Assembly: GCF_002751875.1 (NCBI RefSeq)
Contig: NZ_NMZM01000012.1
Coordinates: 1-64,000 of the forward strand
DNA from: Oceaniglobus indicus
Lineage (GTDB): Bacteria > Pseudomonadota > Alphaproteobacteria > Rhodobacterales > Rhodobacteraceae
Direction: 5' to 3'
Length of the DNA: 64,000 nucleotides
In this document: in pieces, positions 48,963 to 58,126 of the stretch
How positions within the stretch are numbered: position 1 is the first letter of the stretch
Layout of the letters: every line of letters starts with the position of its first letter
Position numbers and translations under genes: made by a program
Notes under the pieces: generated by a model
Told to the model about the DNA's origin: nothing
The model's database searches: none
The model's input: the letters and a program-made list of their open reading frames with translations, nothing else

Positions 48963-49189
48963 GTGATGCGCTCCAACTGGTTGCGTTGGATTGCATCATG
49001 CCGTGAAGAATACAGGGTGAAATAGCTAGGCAGGTTTCGAAAACCGACTTAGGTAGACCGCCGAACCTATCCACCCAGCTTGCGCGGTTTGGGACAGATG
49101 GCGCTCTCCATTCCAGGTAGACGCTCCTCCCACGCAATAGAAATAAGCGGCTTTATTGGGGGGGTAGGTTCCTGAAACGGGTAGGTAGG

Positions 49190-49990
49190 TTAACCGCCTG
49201 TCTTTGGTGCGCCGCCGCCTTTGTTCCAGTTTACTAGTGTTGCGATTCGATCCCTTGCTGCTCCTGAAATTGGCTCATCCCCTTGCCACGCTGCGGGATT
49301 GGCAGCAATCCATGCCTCAATAGCGGCTTTGACACCGCCTTTAAATTTTCGTTCGGGGAGGAGTGCTTGCCAGACTGTGACCGCGTAATCTAACTCAGCC
49401 GAGAAATGTTCATGAGCTGGATTACGGAAGGCATCGTTTTCCACCTCAGTATCGGGGAAGAAAAAAGTAGGCTTTTGACCCAGCCGCCGCATCCAGTCGC
49501 GAAGCTCGTTCACCTTTATCGAGCTTCGATCCCAGCTCGGCTCCTTAACAAAATACAAACTCGGCAATGGTTGATCGTCTGGCATGTCGAAGTTTGTCGA
49601 AACAGGAACGCCAGATTGAATCAGTATGTCGTATGCGATGGTATCTTCATTTATTTCTGGATCAACATCAAATTCCATATCGCCAAATCTTTGAGTCGGA
49701 ACATGCCGTGTATCGTGCACGAAGCTGCACGGCAGTGTTCCGCGCATCGCGGCGCCCGAAATCGCACGGAAAACTGGCACAAATTCGGGGGAGTGCAGGT
49801 AATTTTGAGTTTTGTTTGATGAGCCTATTCGGTGGAATTGCCCTTCTTTAAGTCCTGCCATAGAAGATGGCTCATAGTTGCTGGGGTTTAGTCCGACTGC
49901 CAGCATTGATGCCTCTATGACCGACAGATGCTCGCACCACCGCCAATGCTCCAATTCAAATTGATAATTTTCTAAATCTTCGTAGCTCAT
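49190..49990 (-). CDS. Unknown protein coupled to the integrase
   Basis: Predicted 266-residue protein. Its start overlaps the integrase stop (ATGA), so it is the second gene of the integrase transcript. N-terminal YEDLENYQFELEHWRWCEHL and the end AAIEAWIAANPAAWQGDEPI are unfamiliar; the centre is acidic. Composition is low in GC compared with the neighbours, so it may be recent cargo. Position behind an integrase is a common slot for defence or accessory functions, but I see no catalytic motif. Confidence 0.6.
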   Translation of the reverse strand: MSYEDLENYQFELEHWRWCEHLSVIEASMLAVGLNPSNYEPSSMAGLKEGQFHRIGSSNKTQNYLHSPEFVPVFRAISGAAMRGTLPCSFVHDTRHVPTQRFGDMEFDVDPEINEDTIAYDILIQSGVPVSTNFDMPDDQPLPSLYFVKEPSWDRSSIKVNELRDWMRRLGQKPTFFFPDTEVENDAFRNPAHEHFSAELDYAVTVWQALLPERKFKGGVKAAIEAWIAANPAAWQGDEPISGAARDRIATLVNWNKGGGAPKTGG

Positions 49991-51276
49991 CCTATCCTCA
50001 CAACATTGCCTGACCGCTCAACACCAACAACGAACCGCGCCCAATCGCCCATCATCTTGCGGCGCTTCTCCACCATGTCACCGCGCCGATAGGATGCCTC
50101 GACCGCGTTGCTGATCTTATGGGCCAGCGCCACCTCTGCCATATCGCCGGGATAAGTCGTGCGCTCTGCCACCCAATCACGGAACGTGCTGCGCAGGCCA
50201 TGCGGCACCGCAGGGCGCTTTGACGTGCGATCCACAAAGCCCGCGCCACCCGCTTCAACATCTGCGCGATGCATCCGCTTCATGGCAGCGGACAGCGTCA
50301 TGTCCGACATTTGCCCGCCCCGTGCGGCCGGAAACACCAGCGGGTTGTCTTGCAGCCTTGGCAGGGCTTTCAGCAAGGCCACAGCCTCGCCAGACAGCGG
50401 AATGCGGTGTTCCCGCTCTTTCTTCATGCGCACCGCCGGGATGATCCACAACGCCTTGTCCATGTCGATTTCATCCCATTGCGCGCCGCGTATTTCTTGC
50501 GACCGGGTTGCTGTCAGGGTCAGAAACTCCAAAGCCCGCGCACCAAAGCCCTCACGCGTCCGAAGGGCAGCAAACCAGCGCGGCGCATCATCAAGGGTCA
50601 CGGCAGGCTGATTGTCCTCTTTCGCGACCTTGGAAGGTGCTGGCATCAGTTCTTTCAGGTTGCCCGACCAGCGCGCCGGGTTGTCGCCCGTGCGATGCCC
50701 CGCAACCGTTGCCCACGACAGCACCGCCTCGATCCGGCCCCGAACGCGCGATGCCGTTTCCGTCTTGTCCTTCCAGATGGGTTGCAGCACGCGAAACACG
50801 TCTTGCACCGCGATATCCTGCACCAGCATTTCACCCAGTTCAGGTTTCGCGTAGGTTTCCAGCGTGTTTGTCCACTGCTGGCGATGCTTGGCGTTCTTGA
50901 ACGCGTCCAGCTTGGCGGCAAGATACCGTTCTGTGGCCTCGGCAAAGGTCAGACCACGGCGCTGGGCGGCTGTCAGCGCGGCCTTGGCGGCTTTGCGTTC
51001 CTCTATCGGATCAATGCCCCGCTCAATCTTGTCGCGCGCCTCACGCGCCTTGTCGCGGGCCTGTGACAGCGTGACAGCCGGGAAGCCACCCAAGCCGATA
51101 TCCCGCCGCACCGTGCCAACCTTGGCACGCAACACCCAAGAGCGGCCATCTTTGGGAGTCAGTTGCAGGTGAAGGCCAGGAACGCCACCGACCGAATACA
51201 GGACGTTCCGCTTGCCGCCGGGATGCGCCAACCGCTTCACGTCTATCGCGGACAACTCACTTGCAACCCTTGGCAT
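49987..51276 (-). CDS. P4-type tyrosine integrase
   Basis: Predicted 429-residue recombinase. The N-terminal part (LSAIDVKRLAHPGGKRNVLY, then GGFPAVTLSQARDKAREA) is the DUF4102 arm-binding domain of P4-like integrases. The catalytic part shows TATRSQEIRGAQW (first Arg), HGLRSTFRDWVAE (His-x-x-Arg) and NAVEASYRRGD (Tyr). It should catalyse integration and excision of the satellite. I chose ATG 51276; the frame is open to 51336. Direct repeats lie just upstream. Confidence 0.9.
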   Translation of the reverse strand: MPRVASELSAIDVKRLAHPGGKRNVLYSVGGVPGLHLQLTPKDGRSWVLRAKVGTVRRDIGLGGFPAVTLSQARDKAREARDKIERGIDPIEERKAAKAALTAAQRRGLTFAEATERYLAAKLDAFKNAKHRQQWTNTLETYAKPELGEMLVQDIAVQDVFRVLQPIWKDKTETASRVRGRIEAVLSWATVAGHRTGDNPARWSGNLKELMPAPSKVAKEDNQPAVTLDDAPRWFAALRTREGFGARALEFLTLTATRSQEIRGAQWDEIDMDKALWIIPAVRMKKEREHRIPLSGEAVALLKALPRLQDNPLVFPAARGGQMSDMTLSAAMKRMHRADVEAGGAGFVDRTSKRPAVPHGLRSTFRDWVAERTTYPGDMAEVALAHKISNAVEASYRRGDMVEKRRKMMGDWARFVVGVERSGNVVRIG

Positions 51277-51281
51277 CGACC

Positions 51282-51455
51282 TACCCCACATATCACCCAA
51301 CAAAGGAAAGGTAATCGGATGCATATCATCGCGCAAGGTTGCTTACTGCGCGTAGTGGGGTAGCCTCGGATTTACGCACACTTACAGTGCTTTAAGCTAT
51401 TGGCTGCACGGTATTACTTAGCCTTTATGGCGGGCTGTCTGTCCGCCACATATCA
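51282..51455. repeat. Candidate integrase arm repeats next to int
   Basis: TACCCCACATA (51282-51292) is identical to 45143-45153. CCACATATCA occurs at 51286-51295 and again at 51446-51455, and an inverted relative TAGTGGGGTA lies at 51353-51362. These cluster between the integrase start and the right attachment candidate, the usual place for arm-type sites. Confidence 0.4.
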
Positions 51456-51499
51456 GTGCATGTATTTGATATCATTTATAATAAATTTTGACAGTGGTT

Positions 51500-51516
51500 C
51501 CTTGCCACCAACCTTG
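51500..51516. repeat. Candidate right attachment core
   Basis: CCTTGCCACCAACCTTG matches 45519-45535 at 16 of 17 bases in direct orientation. TGACAGT at 51489-51495 precedes it, as at the left copy. It lies about 220 bases upstream of the integrase start. Low confidence because the arm-like repeats at 45143 do not fit inside this pair. Confidence 0.3.
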
Positions 51517-51748
51517 CCCCCAATGAAAACGCGCTAGGCCCGGCGCGGGTCTCCGACCTGGACATGACAGTCGTGGCGCAACAACAACACATTCGTCGGT
51601 TCGCGCAGCGCCCATGAGAATCCTGGATACTTTCCATGTCGGATGTGGTCTAAATAGGCATAACGCTCCGACGCACGCCTACCCATCCCGACGCCCATCA
51701 GGGCTTCGGGAAAATTATGCGTGCGCAGACCATGCAGAGTGCACGTCC

Positions 51749-51973
51749 ATGAATGCAGTTCCCATGAACACCTACCTGGCCGTCGAGCAAGTCGCGGTTC
51801 GCTTCTCTGTCTCCAAGGACACGATCTGGCGGTGGCGTCGCGAAGGCGACTTTCCCAAGCCGGTCAAGCTCGGCGGTCGGACGACCCGATGGCGGCTGAG
51901 CGACATCGAAGACTGGGAAGCGCAGTGCCCCTGCGGCTTCATCACCAGCCTGCCGCTCTCCGCGGCGATCTGA
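51749..51973 (+). CDS. AlpA-family regulator
   Basis: Predicted 74-residue winged helix-turn-helix protein: YLAVEQVAVRFSVSKDTIWR then FPKPVKLGGRTTRWRLSDIE. The frame is open to 51614; I chose ATG 51749, with 51764 as an alternative. It is not in the satellite operon and points the other way, so it is probably the surviving regulator of a second, decayed element whose other pieces (integrase and DUF927-like fragments) follow. Confidence 0.7.
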   Translation: MNAVPMNTYLAVEQVAVRFSVSKDTIWRWRREGDFPKPVKLGGRTTRWRLSDIEDWEAQCPCGFITSLPLSAAI

Positions 51974-52103
51974 CCAGCTGTCCAGCCCCCTGATTGGGGG
52001 TTCGGCATCTCCATCATCTTCAGCCGGCCTGATCGGCGCCCCCTGTCCCGGCGCACCGGAGGCTGTTCGCATTCATAGGATCGAGCATGCCAGCCGATTC
52101 TTC

Positions 52104-52379
52104 GTGGAAAGACTCATCAGCAACGACGATTACCACGACAGCATGGAAGGATTCATCAAACGCTTCGTTGAAGCTGCGATCAGCGCCCAAGACATCGAAC
52201 AGGACGGACAGGTGCGTCGGGTTCTGAAGCGGTTTGCGCTGGCCGCGCTGGCGGGAGAGTTGGCGACGAAGTTCGACGTGACGGGCTGTAAAAGCGGCGC
52301 GGCGCTGAATGGCACCCAGGAGATCGCGCGAACGTGGATCAGCGAGCGTGACGTTACACGCGCAAGTGTGGTGTTATAG
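52104..52379 (+). pseudogene. Remnant of a DUF927/primase-helicase C-terminus
   Basis: A 91-codon frame containing DGQVRRVLKRFALAALAGEL followed by ATKFDVTG. This pattern is found near the C-terminus of large DUF927 helicase-like proteins of mobile elements, which are several hundred residues longer. The N-terminal part is absent here, so this is a fragment. The weak GTG start at 52104 has no clear ribosome-binding site. Confidence 0.5.
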
Positions 52380-52401
52380 GCGCTGCACAAGACACAGGCC
52401 T

Positions 52402-52542
52402 ATGGGTCGTGAAACCGAAGCAGAAGCCGCCCGCTACCGCAAGTTGGCAGACTTGCGAAAGACCATACAGGAACGAAAAGTTTCACCACGACGGAAACAG
52501 GTTCCGACTTTCCCCGTCGAACCGCTGATAAAAAACGCTTAA
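52402..52542 (+). pseudogene. Remnant of a tyrosine integrase C-terminus
   Basis: A 46-codon frame reads MGRETEAEAARYRKLADLRK and then TIQERKVSPRRK. HETEAEARRYSKSADLRK-like ends are typical of one family of tyrosine integrases, with the nucleophilic tyrosine in the ARY motif. The rest of the enzyme is missing upstream. A different integrase remnant lies on the opposite strand directly to the right. Confidence 0.45.
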
Positions 52543-53262
52543 TTATGAATTATGGCGGAGCGACAGGGAAAAAGTTTGAACACATTCTTTACTGAATTGG
52601 AGGCGTTGGCACACATAATTTCGGGTCTACTGAGCCGGCATCCCTCGAGTGGGCGGTCGATTGACGACCAGATTACCTGATATTGCTTAGGGTCAGGACT
52701 CATAATCGCCATCCTCTGGTCGGCGCTGGCACCATTTTCCTTGAAGACCGCGCCGCGGTGTTTGCGAATCCCGTGGGACGTCAGGTGTGGAAACCCGCGT
52801 CCGTGCAGGCACGGCTGGGACCGGGCCAGCATATCGCATGGTTCAAACCACGCGGGTGCATCCATTGTCATGGGGCATGCCGCAGTGCTGCCGGATTTCT
52901 GACCACGATAAAGCAGCCACCCGTCACGGACCATTCCGGGGCAAAGCTTGGTGGCATCGCCGATCGAAGCGCAGGTCGTATGGAGCAGTTCGAATGCGAG
53001 GCGTTGCGCAGACAGGATCGGCCAGACATCACGGAAGGTCTTTATGTCAGCACGGGTCCATGGGGTGTGGCCTTCGGTTCGTGGTGTCAGCCTAAGGCGG
53101 ACGGTGACAGCCGGGTCGGTTTCAACCAGTCCTGTATCAAGACACCAACGCCCGAAGGATGGCCATGTTTTCAGGCGGTTGTTGGCGGGGTGTGGATTGT
53201 ATCGTGCCAGGTCGCGGCGGATGTGACGAGGTTCCAGATCGCAGAGCATCGCGCGGCCGCAA
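52539..53262 (-). pseudogene. Tyrosine integrase remnant
   Basis: Reading leftward from about 53262, the frame gives LEPRHIRRDLARYNPHPANN, then TEGHTPWTRADIKTFRDVWP and LTSHGIRKHRGAVFKENGAS, the body of an integrase related to those carrying the ETEAEARRY end. It has lost its start, which is replaced by an IS3-type fragment at 53262, and the end is scrambled. The catalytic His-x-x-Arg region reads HGIRKHR. It is inactive. Confidence 0.6.
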
Positions 53263-53800
53263 GAGTCGCCGCAGTTTCCCCGCCCGCTCATTGAGATCAG
53301 GATGCCGCGTTTGCGGAGCAGCGCCTGATCGTCAACAACGCAGTATTGCGACCCGCGGTCTGAATGAAGGACCAGCCCCCGGCTCGGGGTTGCGAGCCAC
53401 CAAAGCACGGCGCAGGGCTTCGAGCGCGAGATTGCGCTTCAGGTGGTCACACGTCGCCCGGCCGACGACGCGGCGCAAGAAGAGGTCCGGAACGACCGTG
53501 AGGTAGAGCCACCCCTGCACCGTCCGGATGCAGGAGATGTCCGCACCTCCGGTCAACCCGCCGTGCAGTCCGGCGCCACGAGGTTCGGGGCGACAGGCCA
53601 GGCATGTTCGCTGTCCGTGGTGCGCTTGAACCGCCGTTTTCGTTGCGCGATCAACGGGGTCTCGCGCATCAGGCGTGCCGTGTGCGATGCCGCCCGGTCT
53701 CATGGCCCTCATCGACACGGACGCGGTGCATGAGCGGGCTGCCACAGGCGCCGCTCGACAGCGAAAAGGCCGTGCGAATATGGGCCAGATAGACCATTTG
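53262..53800 (-). mobile_element. Broken IS3-family transposase (OrfB part)
   Basis: In reverse frames the region encodes IS3 OrfB pieces: HIRTAFSLSSGACGSPLMHR, RKRRFKRTTDSEHAWP-like segments, ADISCIRTVQGWLYLTVVPD with the first acidic residue, and GLVLHSDRGSQYC with the second. At least two frame changes separate the pieces, and the end is cut at GRGNCGD, where an integrase remnant begins. The catalytic domain is therefore split and inactive. Confidence 0.7.
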
Positions 53801-53864
53801 ATCTGCTGCCCGTTGCCTCCACCTTTTCAAGGTAGGGTCCGTCCCAGCGAATTAAACGGACAGA

Positions 53865-54193
53865 ATGAAGAGATCACGGTTCAGCGAAGAGCAGATCATC
53901 GCGCTCCTGAAGCAAAAGGAAAGCGGCGTGGCAACGGCGGATGTGTGCCGCGAGCATGGGCGGCACGACATCGCGCCGGGCAAGCCGATGCAGAACGCCT
54001 TCGTCAAAAGCTTCAACGGCAGCTTCAGAGACAAGCTCTTGAACGAAACTCTGTTCCATCACTGGCCGAGGCGCGGGGGAAGATCGCCGCATGGAAGGAC
54101 GACTACAACGGAAACAGACCCCATTCTTCCCGCAGCAATCTCACGCCGTATGAATTTGCAATGAAATCGAGACTGGAAACCAAGGCCGCATGA
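53865..54193 (+). mobile_element. Internally deleted IS3-family element
   Basis: The frame begins [20 protein letters not shown], the OrfA helix-turn-helix start of IS3-type elements, then jumps near residue 35 to the OrfB end ([20 protein letters not shown]). A frameshift follows, and the true end ([20 protein letters not shown]) is in the other frame to 54193. Thus most of OrfA and OrfB is missing. It cannot move by itself. Confidence 0.7.
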
Positions 54194-54300
54194 TGCCAGA
54201 AATCAACCGACGGATTCTCCCAAAAGTCGGAGGGAAGTCGGGTCTGAGGCCAGTGCGGATGCCCCGTTTCGCGAACTCGCGCGCCAGTTCTTTGCCTGAG

Positions 54301-54515
54301 CCGCACCATAAAAGGCGGCCGCGCCGCGAGGCCGGCGACGCTGGGCGCCGCCAGTGTTGAAGTAGCGCAGTCGGTGCTGACTGACAGGCAGACCGCGATC
54401 CTGCCGCTGGTAACGTATCTCGACCGTTGCGCTGAGTGTTCATCGCGGTGGCTCCCGTGGGTGTCGCGGTCACGTCTTCGGTCGGCTCGATGACTGGAAG
54501 CGGGGGCGGCGATGA
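54301..54515 (+). pseudogene. Decayed copy of prophage endolysin 3' end
   Basis: The DNA aligns base for base, with small indels, to 34995-35211 of the intact endolysin gene. Identical runs include GCGCAGTCGGTGCTGAC and GTGTTCATCGCGGTGGCTC. Frameshifts and a TAA in place of the ATG-like codon near 54308 destroy the frame, and only the membrane-anchor part remains. A 39-codon frame (54512-54631) starts at its end and is of unknown meaning. It marks an older, related prophage at this spot. Confidence 0.75.
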
Positions 54516-54746
54516 TCGATGCTCTTGTTGCTTCGCTCGTCGGATCAGAATGGGCATGCGCAACGCTCCGGTGCGTCGTCACTGCCTTCACCGTGGAATG
54601 CGCCAAATCGCTATTTGTTTCAGACCGATAGCCGGGCTGGCGCGATCCTGAAAACCCACAGGATCCTTCCGTGACACCACAAACGCGTATATTTTTGCGG
54701 AACTCTTGCCACTTCTCCCCGTTTCAAAAATTGGGAGGTGTGTTTC

Positions 54747-57560
54747 ATGGTCAAGCTCTCACGCCGTGGTTTTCTGCGAACGGCCGGCTCGGCTGCGGTG
54801 GCCGTTCAGGTTGTTCCCCTGCACAAGGCGCTGGCAGAGTTGCAGTCCGCGCCGAAACATCAGCCGCCGAACTGGATCCGTGACGGCAAGATCCGGTTTC
54901 GCCAGGACGGCATTCCAAAGGTCACGGGCAACAAGGTGTTTGCCATCGACATCCGTGCCCGTGACATGCCGGGCTGGCCGGATACGCAGTCGCACGCCTT
55001 GATGTTGCGGGCGGATCGCGCCGATCAGCGGTTTGGCGGTGTGAACGAGACGTTGTTGCCCGACGATCTGCAGCCCGATGTCCTGATCGACGATGCACGG
55101 GTGCGTCGCGATGGCTTGCGCATGACGCAGGAGGCGTTCTACGGCCGTCTTCTGTTGCCCGTCGGAGAGCCGGCCCGCTATCTCGGTCAGCCCGCGGCGG
55201 TTCTGATCTATCATGACTACACCCGGTTCCGTCGCGCCCGGCGCCTTTTGCAATTCAACGCCGACGCACTGATCTGGGGCGCGCAAACCGAGCTGCCCGA
55301 TCTCACACCCTATGGTGGCGCGCGGTTCGTGCGGATCGGCGGCGCCACGCCCGGTGCACCGGACCGGTATTCGCCCTTGGCCGATACCATCATCTTTGCC
55401 GATTTTGAGGCCGGCGGTTCGCCTTGGCCCGCGCCCGATCGTCAAGGGGATGCGCCGTCGCGCGGTATGGCCCACGCCGGCGATCTGCGTGACGAACTGG
55501 CTGATCCACCCGATACATGGGCCGTCTATCAGGGGCACTATACCTCGCAATACGTGGATCCCGCTGCGCTGGAACCGGACAACGGCAACGCCTGGTATGA
55601 TCCTGAAAGGGGTGCTTTGCATGTCGTTGTGGGCACCCAATCGCCCTATACCAATGCCGATCATATCGAAACCATGGTGAAGGGCAGCCGGTTTGATCTG
55701 AACGAGCTGCGTCTTCATCCCGGTTATACCGTGGGCTACGGCCAGAAGGAGCACCACGTCTTTCCGTACTACGTTGCCCTGGCCGCGCTGTATGGCGAGG
55801 GGCGGCCCGTGCGCTTTGCCCTGGATCGGTATTCGCACTTCCAGGGGGCGATCAAGCGGCACCCGTTCGACACCCGGATGACCCTCGCCGTGGATCGCGA
55901 GACGGGCCTGTTCCAGTCACTGGCCGCCGATCTGCGGGCCAACGGCGGCGGGACGAAGAACTTCAGCCCGTCGGTCGGGCAGGTGGCGGCCAGTGCGTTG
56001 CAGGGCATCCACTATTTCCCGAAGTCCGACATCTCGGTCCAGGTCGACGCATCCCGTGCGCCCACGGCCGGGTCGATGCGGGGCTATGGCACGCTGCAGT
56101 CAATGGTCGCCTTCGAACTTCTGGTCGATGAGGCCGCGACGGATCTGGGGATCGACCCGATCGAGCTGCGGCGGCGCAACCTGATGCACAGCGGGATGAA
56201 GAACACCCAGGGCGCCATCCCCGCAGGCACCATGCGCGCGGGTGAACTGCTGGATGCGGCGGGGGCCGATCCGCTGTGGACCACGCGCGCCGAACGCAAG
56301 GCCGCGTTCGAGGCGGAACACCCCGGCTATCGTTACGGCGTGGGGGTGTCTTGTGTCCAGAAGGATTACGGCACCGGGGCCGAAGCGGCGCTGGTCCGCC
56401 TTGAGGTCACGCCGGAGGGCGAATTGCACATGCGCCACGTCGCGTCGGAAATCGGTTGTGGATCGACCACGTCGCAGATGCTGATGACCGAGGCGCACCT
56501 GGGGCGCTATTGCGATCGCGTGGATTTTGCCGTCATCGATTGGCCCGAACTGCCCCTGCACAGCAACAACGAACCCTATACGATGTCGCAGGACGATCAG
56601 GACGAGGCGGCGCAGGATCCCCATTGGGTGCCGCGCATCACGTCGCCGCGCAGCGCATCGAACTCGGCCTATTACTTCAGTCACGCCACCGGTGAAGCCG
56701 CGCGCCTGCTGTTCGATCTCGGCCTGTGGCAGGCGGCACAAAGCATCTGGCACGAGGGCATCGGCGGCGGTCAGGCCGCACCCCTTGCCGTTCGCCGCGA
56801 TCAGGCCGAATGGCGTGATGGCCATCTTGTGGCAGGCGGCCTGCAACCGCTGTCGTTCGGCGATCTGGCCCGCCGCGCCCATGCGCAGGGGCTGATCACC
56901 GGCGTCACGGTACACACGTTCAACCGCTGGGCCTGGGCGAGTGCCGAGTTCGATGTCGACGGCACGCCGGTCAGCGGCGCCATCGATGCGCTGTCGGTGA
57001 AATGGGGCGAAGGCGCGGATGCGGCGAAACGCGCCCGGATGCGCGATGCCGGATTCGCGTTTCAGCCGCGCACCCGGGTCGATTATCCGCCGGTTCAGCG
57101 CAACAATGCGTCGGTCGTGTATTACGCCCCGCAGGCGACGATGGTCGAACTTTCGGTGAATACCGGTTCGGGCGAGGTGCAGATACTGTCGCACAAGTCG
57201 TGGATGGAGTGCGGCAACATGATCGTGCCCGAACTGGTGTCGGGCCAGTTGCAGGGCGGCATCGCCATGGGCATCGGTCACGCCCTCTACGAGGAACTGC
57301 TGCTTTACGAGGACGGCCCCGGCAACGGCACCTGGAACTTCAACCGCTACCGTCTGCCGCGTGCCCGCGATGTCGCGGTCTGGTCGCAGCAGGGCGATGT
57401 CGCACCGCCCCTGTCCGCCACCGACCCGCCGAAGGGCATCGCCGAGGTGGTGATGATCCCCGTCGTTTCGGCCATCTGCAACGCGGTGCATGACGCCATC
57501 GGGGTCAGGTTCCACGAGACGCCGCTGTCGCCGGAAAGGATCAAGGAGGCATTGTCATGA
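54747..57560 (+). CDS. Exported molybdenum hydroxylase large subunit (IorB/xanthine dehydrogenase-like)
   Basis: Predicted 937-residue subunit. A twin-arginine signal (SRRGFLRTAGSAAVAVQ) sends the folded enzyme to the periplasm. IPKVTGNKVFAIDI, then GSMRGYGTLQSMVAFELLVD (cofactor loop) and PKGIAEVVMIPVVSAICNAV with the catalytic glutamate, are typical of the isoquinoline 1-oxidoreductase/aldehyde dehydrogenase branch. The substrate (aldehyde or N-heterocycle) cannot be told. GGGAGG lies 8 bases before the ATG. ATGA overlap with the 2Fe-2S subunit gene. Confidence 0.85.
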   Translation: MVKLSRRGFLRTAGSAAVAVQVVPLHKALAELQSAPKHQPPNWIRDGKIRFRQDGIPKVTGNKVFAIDIRARDMPGWPDTQSHALMLRADRADQRFGGVNETLLPDDLQPDVLIDDARVRRDGLRMTQEAFYGRLLLPVGEPARYLGQPAAVLIYHDYTRFRRARRLLQFNADALIWGAQTELPDLTPYGGARFVRIGGATPGAPDRYSPLADTIIFADFEAGGSPWPAPDRQGDAPSRGMAHAGDLRDELADPPDTWAVYQGHYTSQYVDPAALEPDNGNAWYDPERGALHVVVGTQSPYTNADHIETMVKGSRFDLNELRLHPGYTVGYGQKEHHVFPYYVALAALYGEGRPVRFALDRYSHFQGAIKRHPFDTRMTLAVDRETGLFQSLAADLRANGGGTKNFSPSVGQVAASALQGIHYFPKSDISVQVDASRAPTAGSMRGYGTLQSMVAFELLVDEAATDLGIDPIELRRRNLMHSGMKNTQGAIPAGTMRAGELLDAAGADPLWTTRAERKAAFEAEHPGYRYGVGVSCVQKDYGTGAEAALVRLEVTPEGELHMRHVASEIGCGSTTSQMLMTEAHLGRYCDRVDFAVIDWPELPLHSNNEPYTMSQDDQDEAAQDPHWVPRITSPRSASNSAYYFSHATGEAARLLFDLGLWQAAQSIWHEGIGGGQAAPLAVRRDQAEWRDGHLVAGGLQPLSFGDLARRAHAQGLITGVTVHTFNRWAWASAEFDVDGTPVSGAIDALSVKWGEGADAAKRARMRDAGFAFQPRTRVDYPPVQRNNASVVYYAPQATMVELSVNTGSGEVQILSHKSWMECGNMIVPELVSGQLQGGIAMGIGHALYEELLLYEDGPGNGTWNFNRYRLPRARDVAVWSQQGDVAPPLSATDPPKGIAEVVMIPVVSAICNAVHDAIGVRFHETPLSPERIKEALS

Positions 57561-58126
57561 CCGAACGGATGCTGACCGTCAGGATGCAGATCAACGGCAA
57601 ACAGACCCAGCCGATGGACCTGCCCGAAGATCTGATGTTGCTGGAGTATCTTCAGGAATACCTGAACCTGACCGGCACGCGCTATGGCTGCGGGCAGGGG
57701 GTGTGCCGGGCCTGCGCGGTGATCCACGATGCGGCCGACGGCCCCCGGGTCGTGCCGGCCTGCATCACGGGCGTCGCCTGGGCCAACGGACGCAGCTTTC
57801 GCACCGTCGAGGGGCATGCGACGCGCGATGATCAGGGCGCGGTGACGCAGCTGTCGGCAATCCAGCAGGCGTTTCTCGATCATTTCTCGTTTCAGTGCAG
57901 CTATTGCACCCCGGGATTCGTCGCCGCGGCCACCACGCTGGTCGAACGGCTGCAAACCGCGCCGGTGGCACGGGACGACGTGGAAGACGTCGTGCTGGAG
58001 GCGCTGAACGAAAACATCTGCCGCTGCACGGGCTATGTGCGCTATCTGCAGGCGACGCGCGACGTCATCCTGAATACGCCCGGCCTCACCACCGACGAGG
58101 TCGCGACCCGCGACACGGCATCATGA
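57557..58126 (+). CDS. 2Fe-2S subunit of the molybdenum hydroxylase
   Basis: Predicted 189-residue protein. The plant-type ferredoxin cluster is formed by GCGQGVCRACAVIHD with a further Cys near 73, and the second [2Fe-2S] domain by QCSYCTPGF and ENICRCTGYV. This is the usual two-cluster small subunit. It has no signal and is carried out by the twin-arginine signal of the large subunit. ATGA overlaps tie it to both neighbours. Confidence 0.9.
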   Translation: MTERMLTVRMQINGKQTQPMDLPEDLMLLEYLQEYLNLTGTRYGCGQGVCRACAVIHDAADGPRVVPACITGVAWANGRSFRTVEGHATRDDQGAVTQLSAIQQAFLDHFSFQCSYCTPGFVAAATTLVERLQTAPVARDDVEDVVLEALNENICRCTGYVRYLQATRDVILNTPGLTTDEVATRDTAS

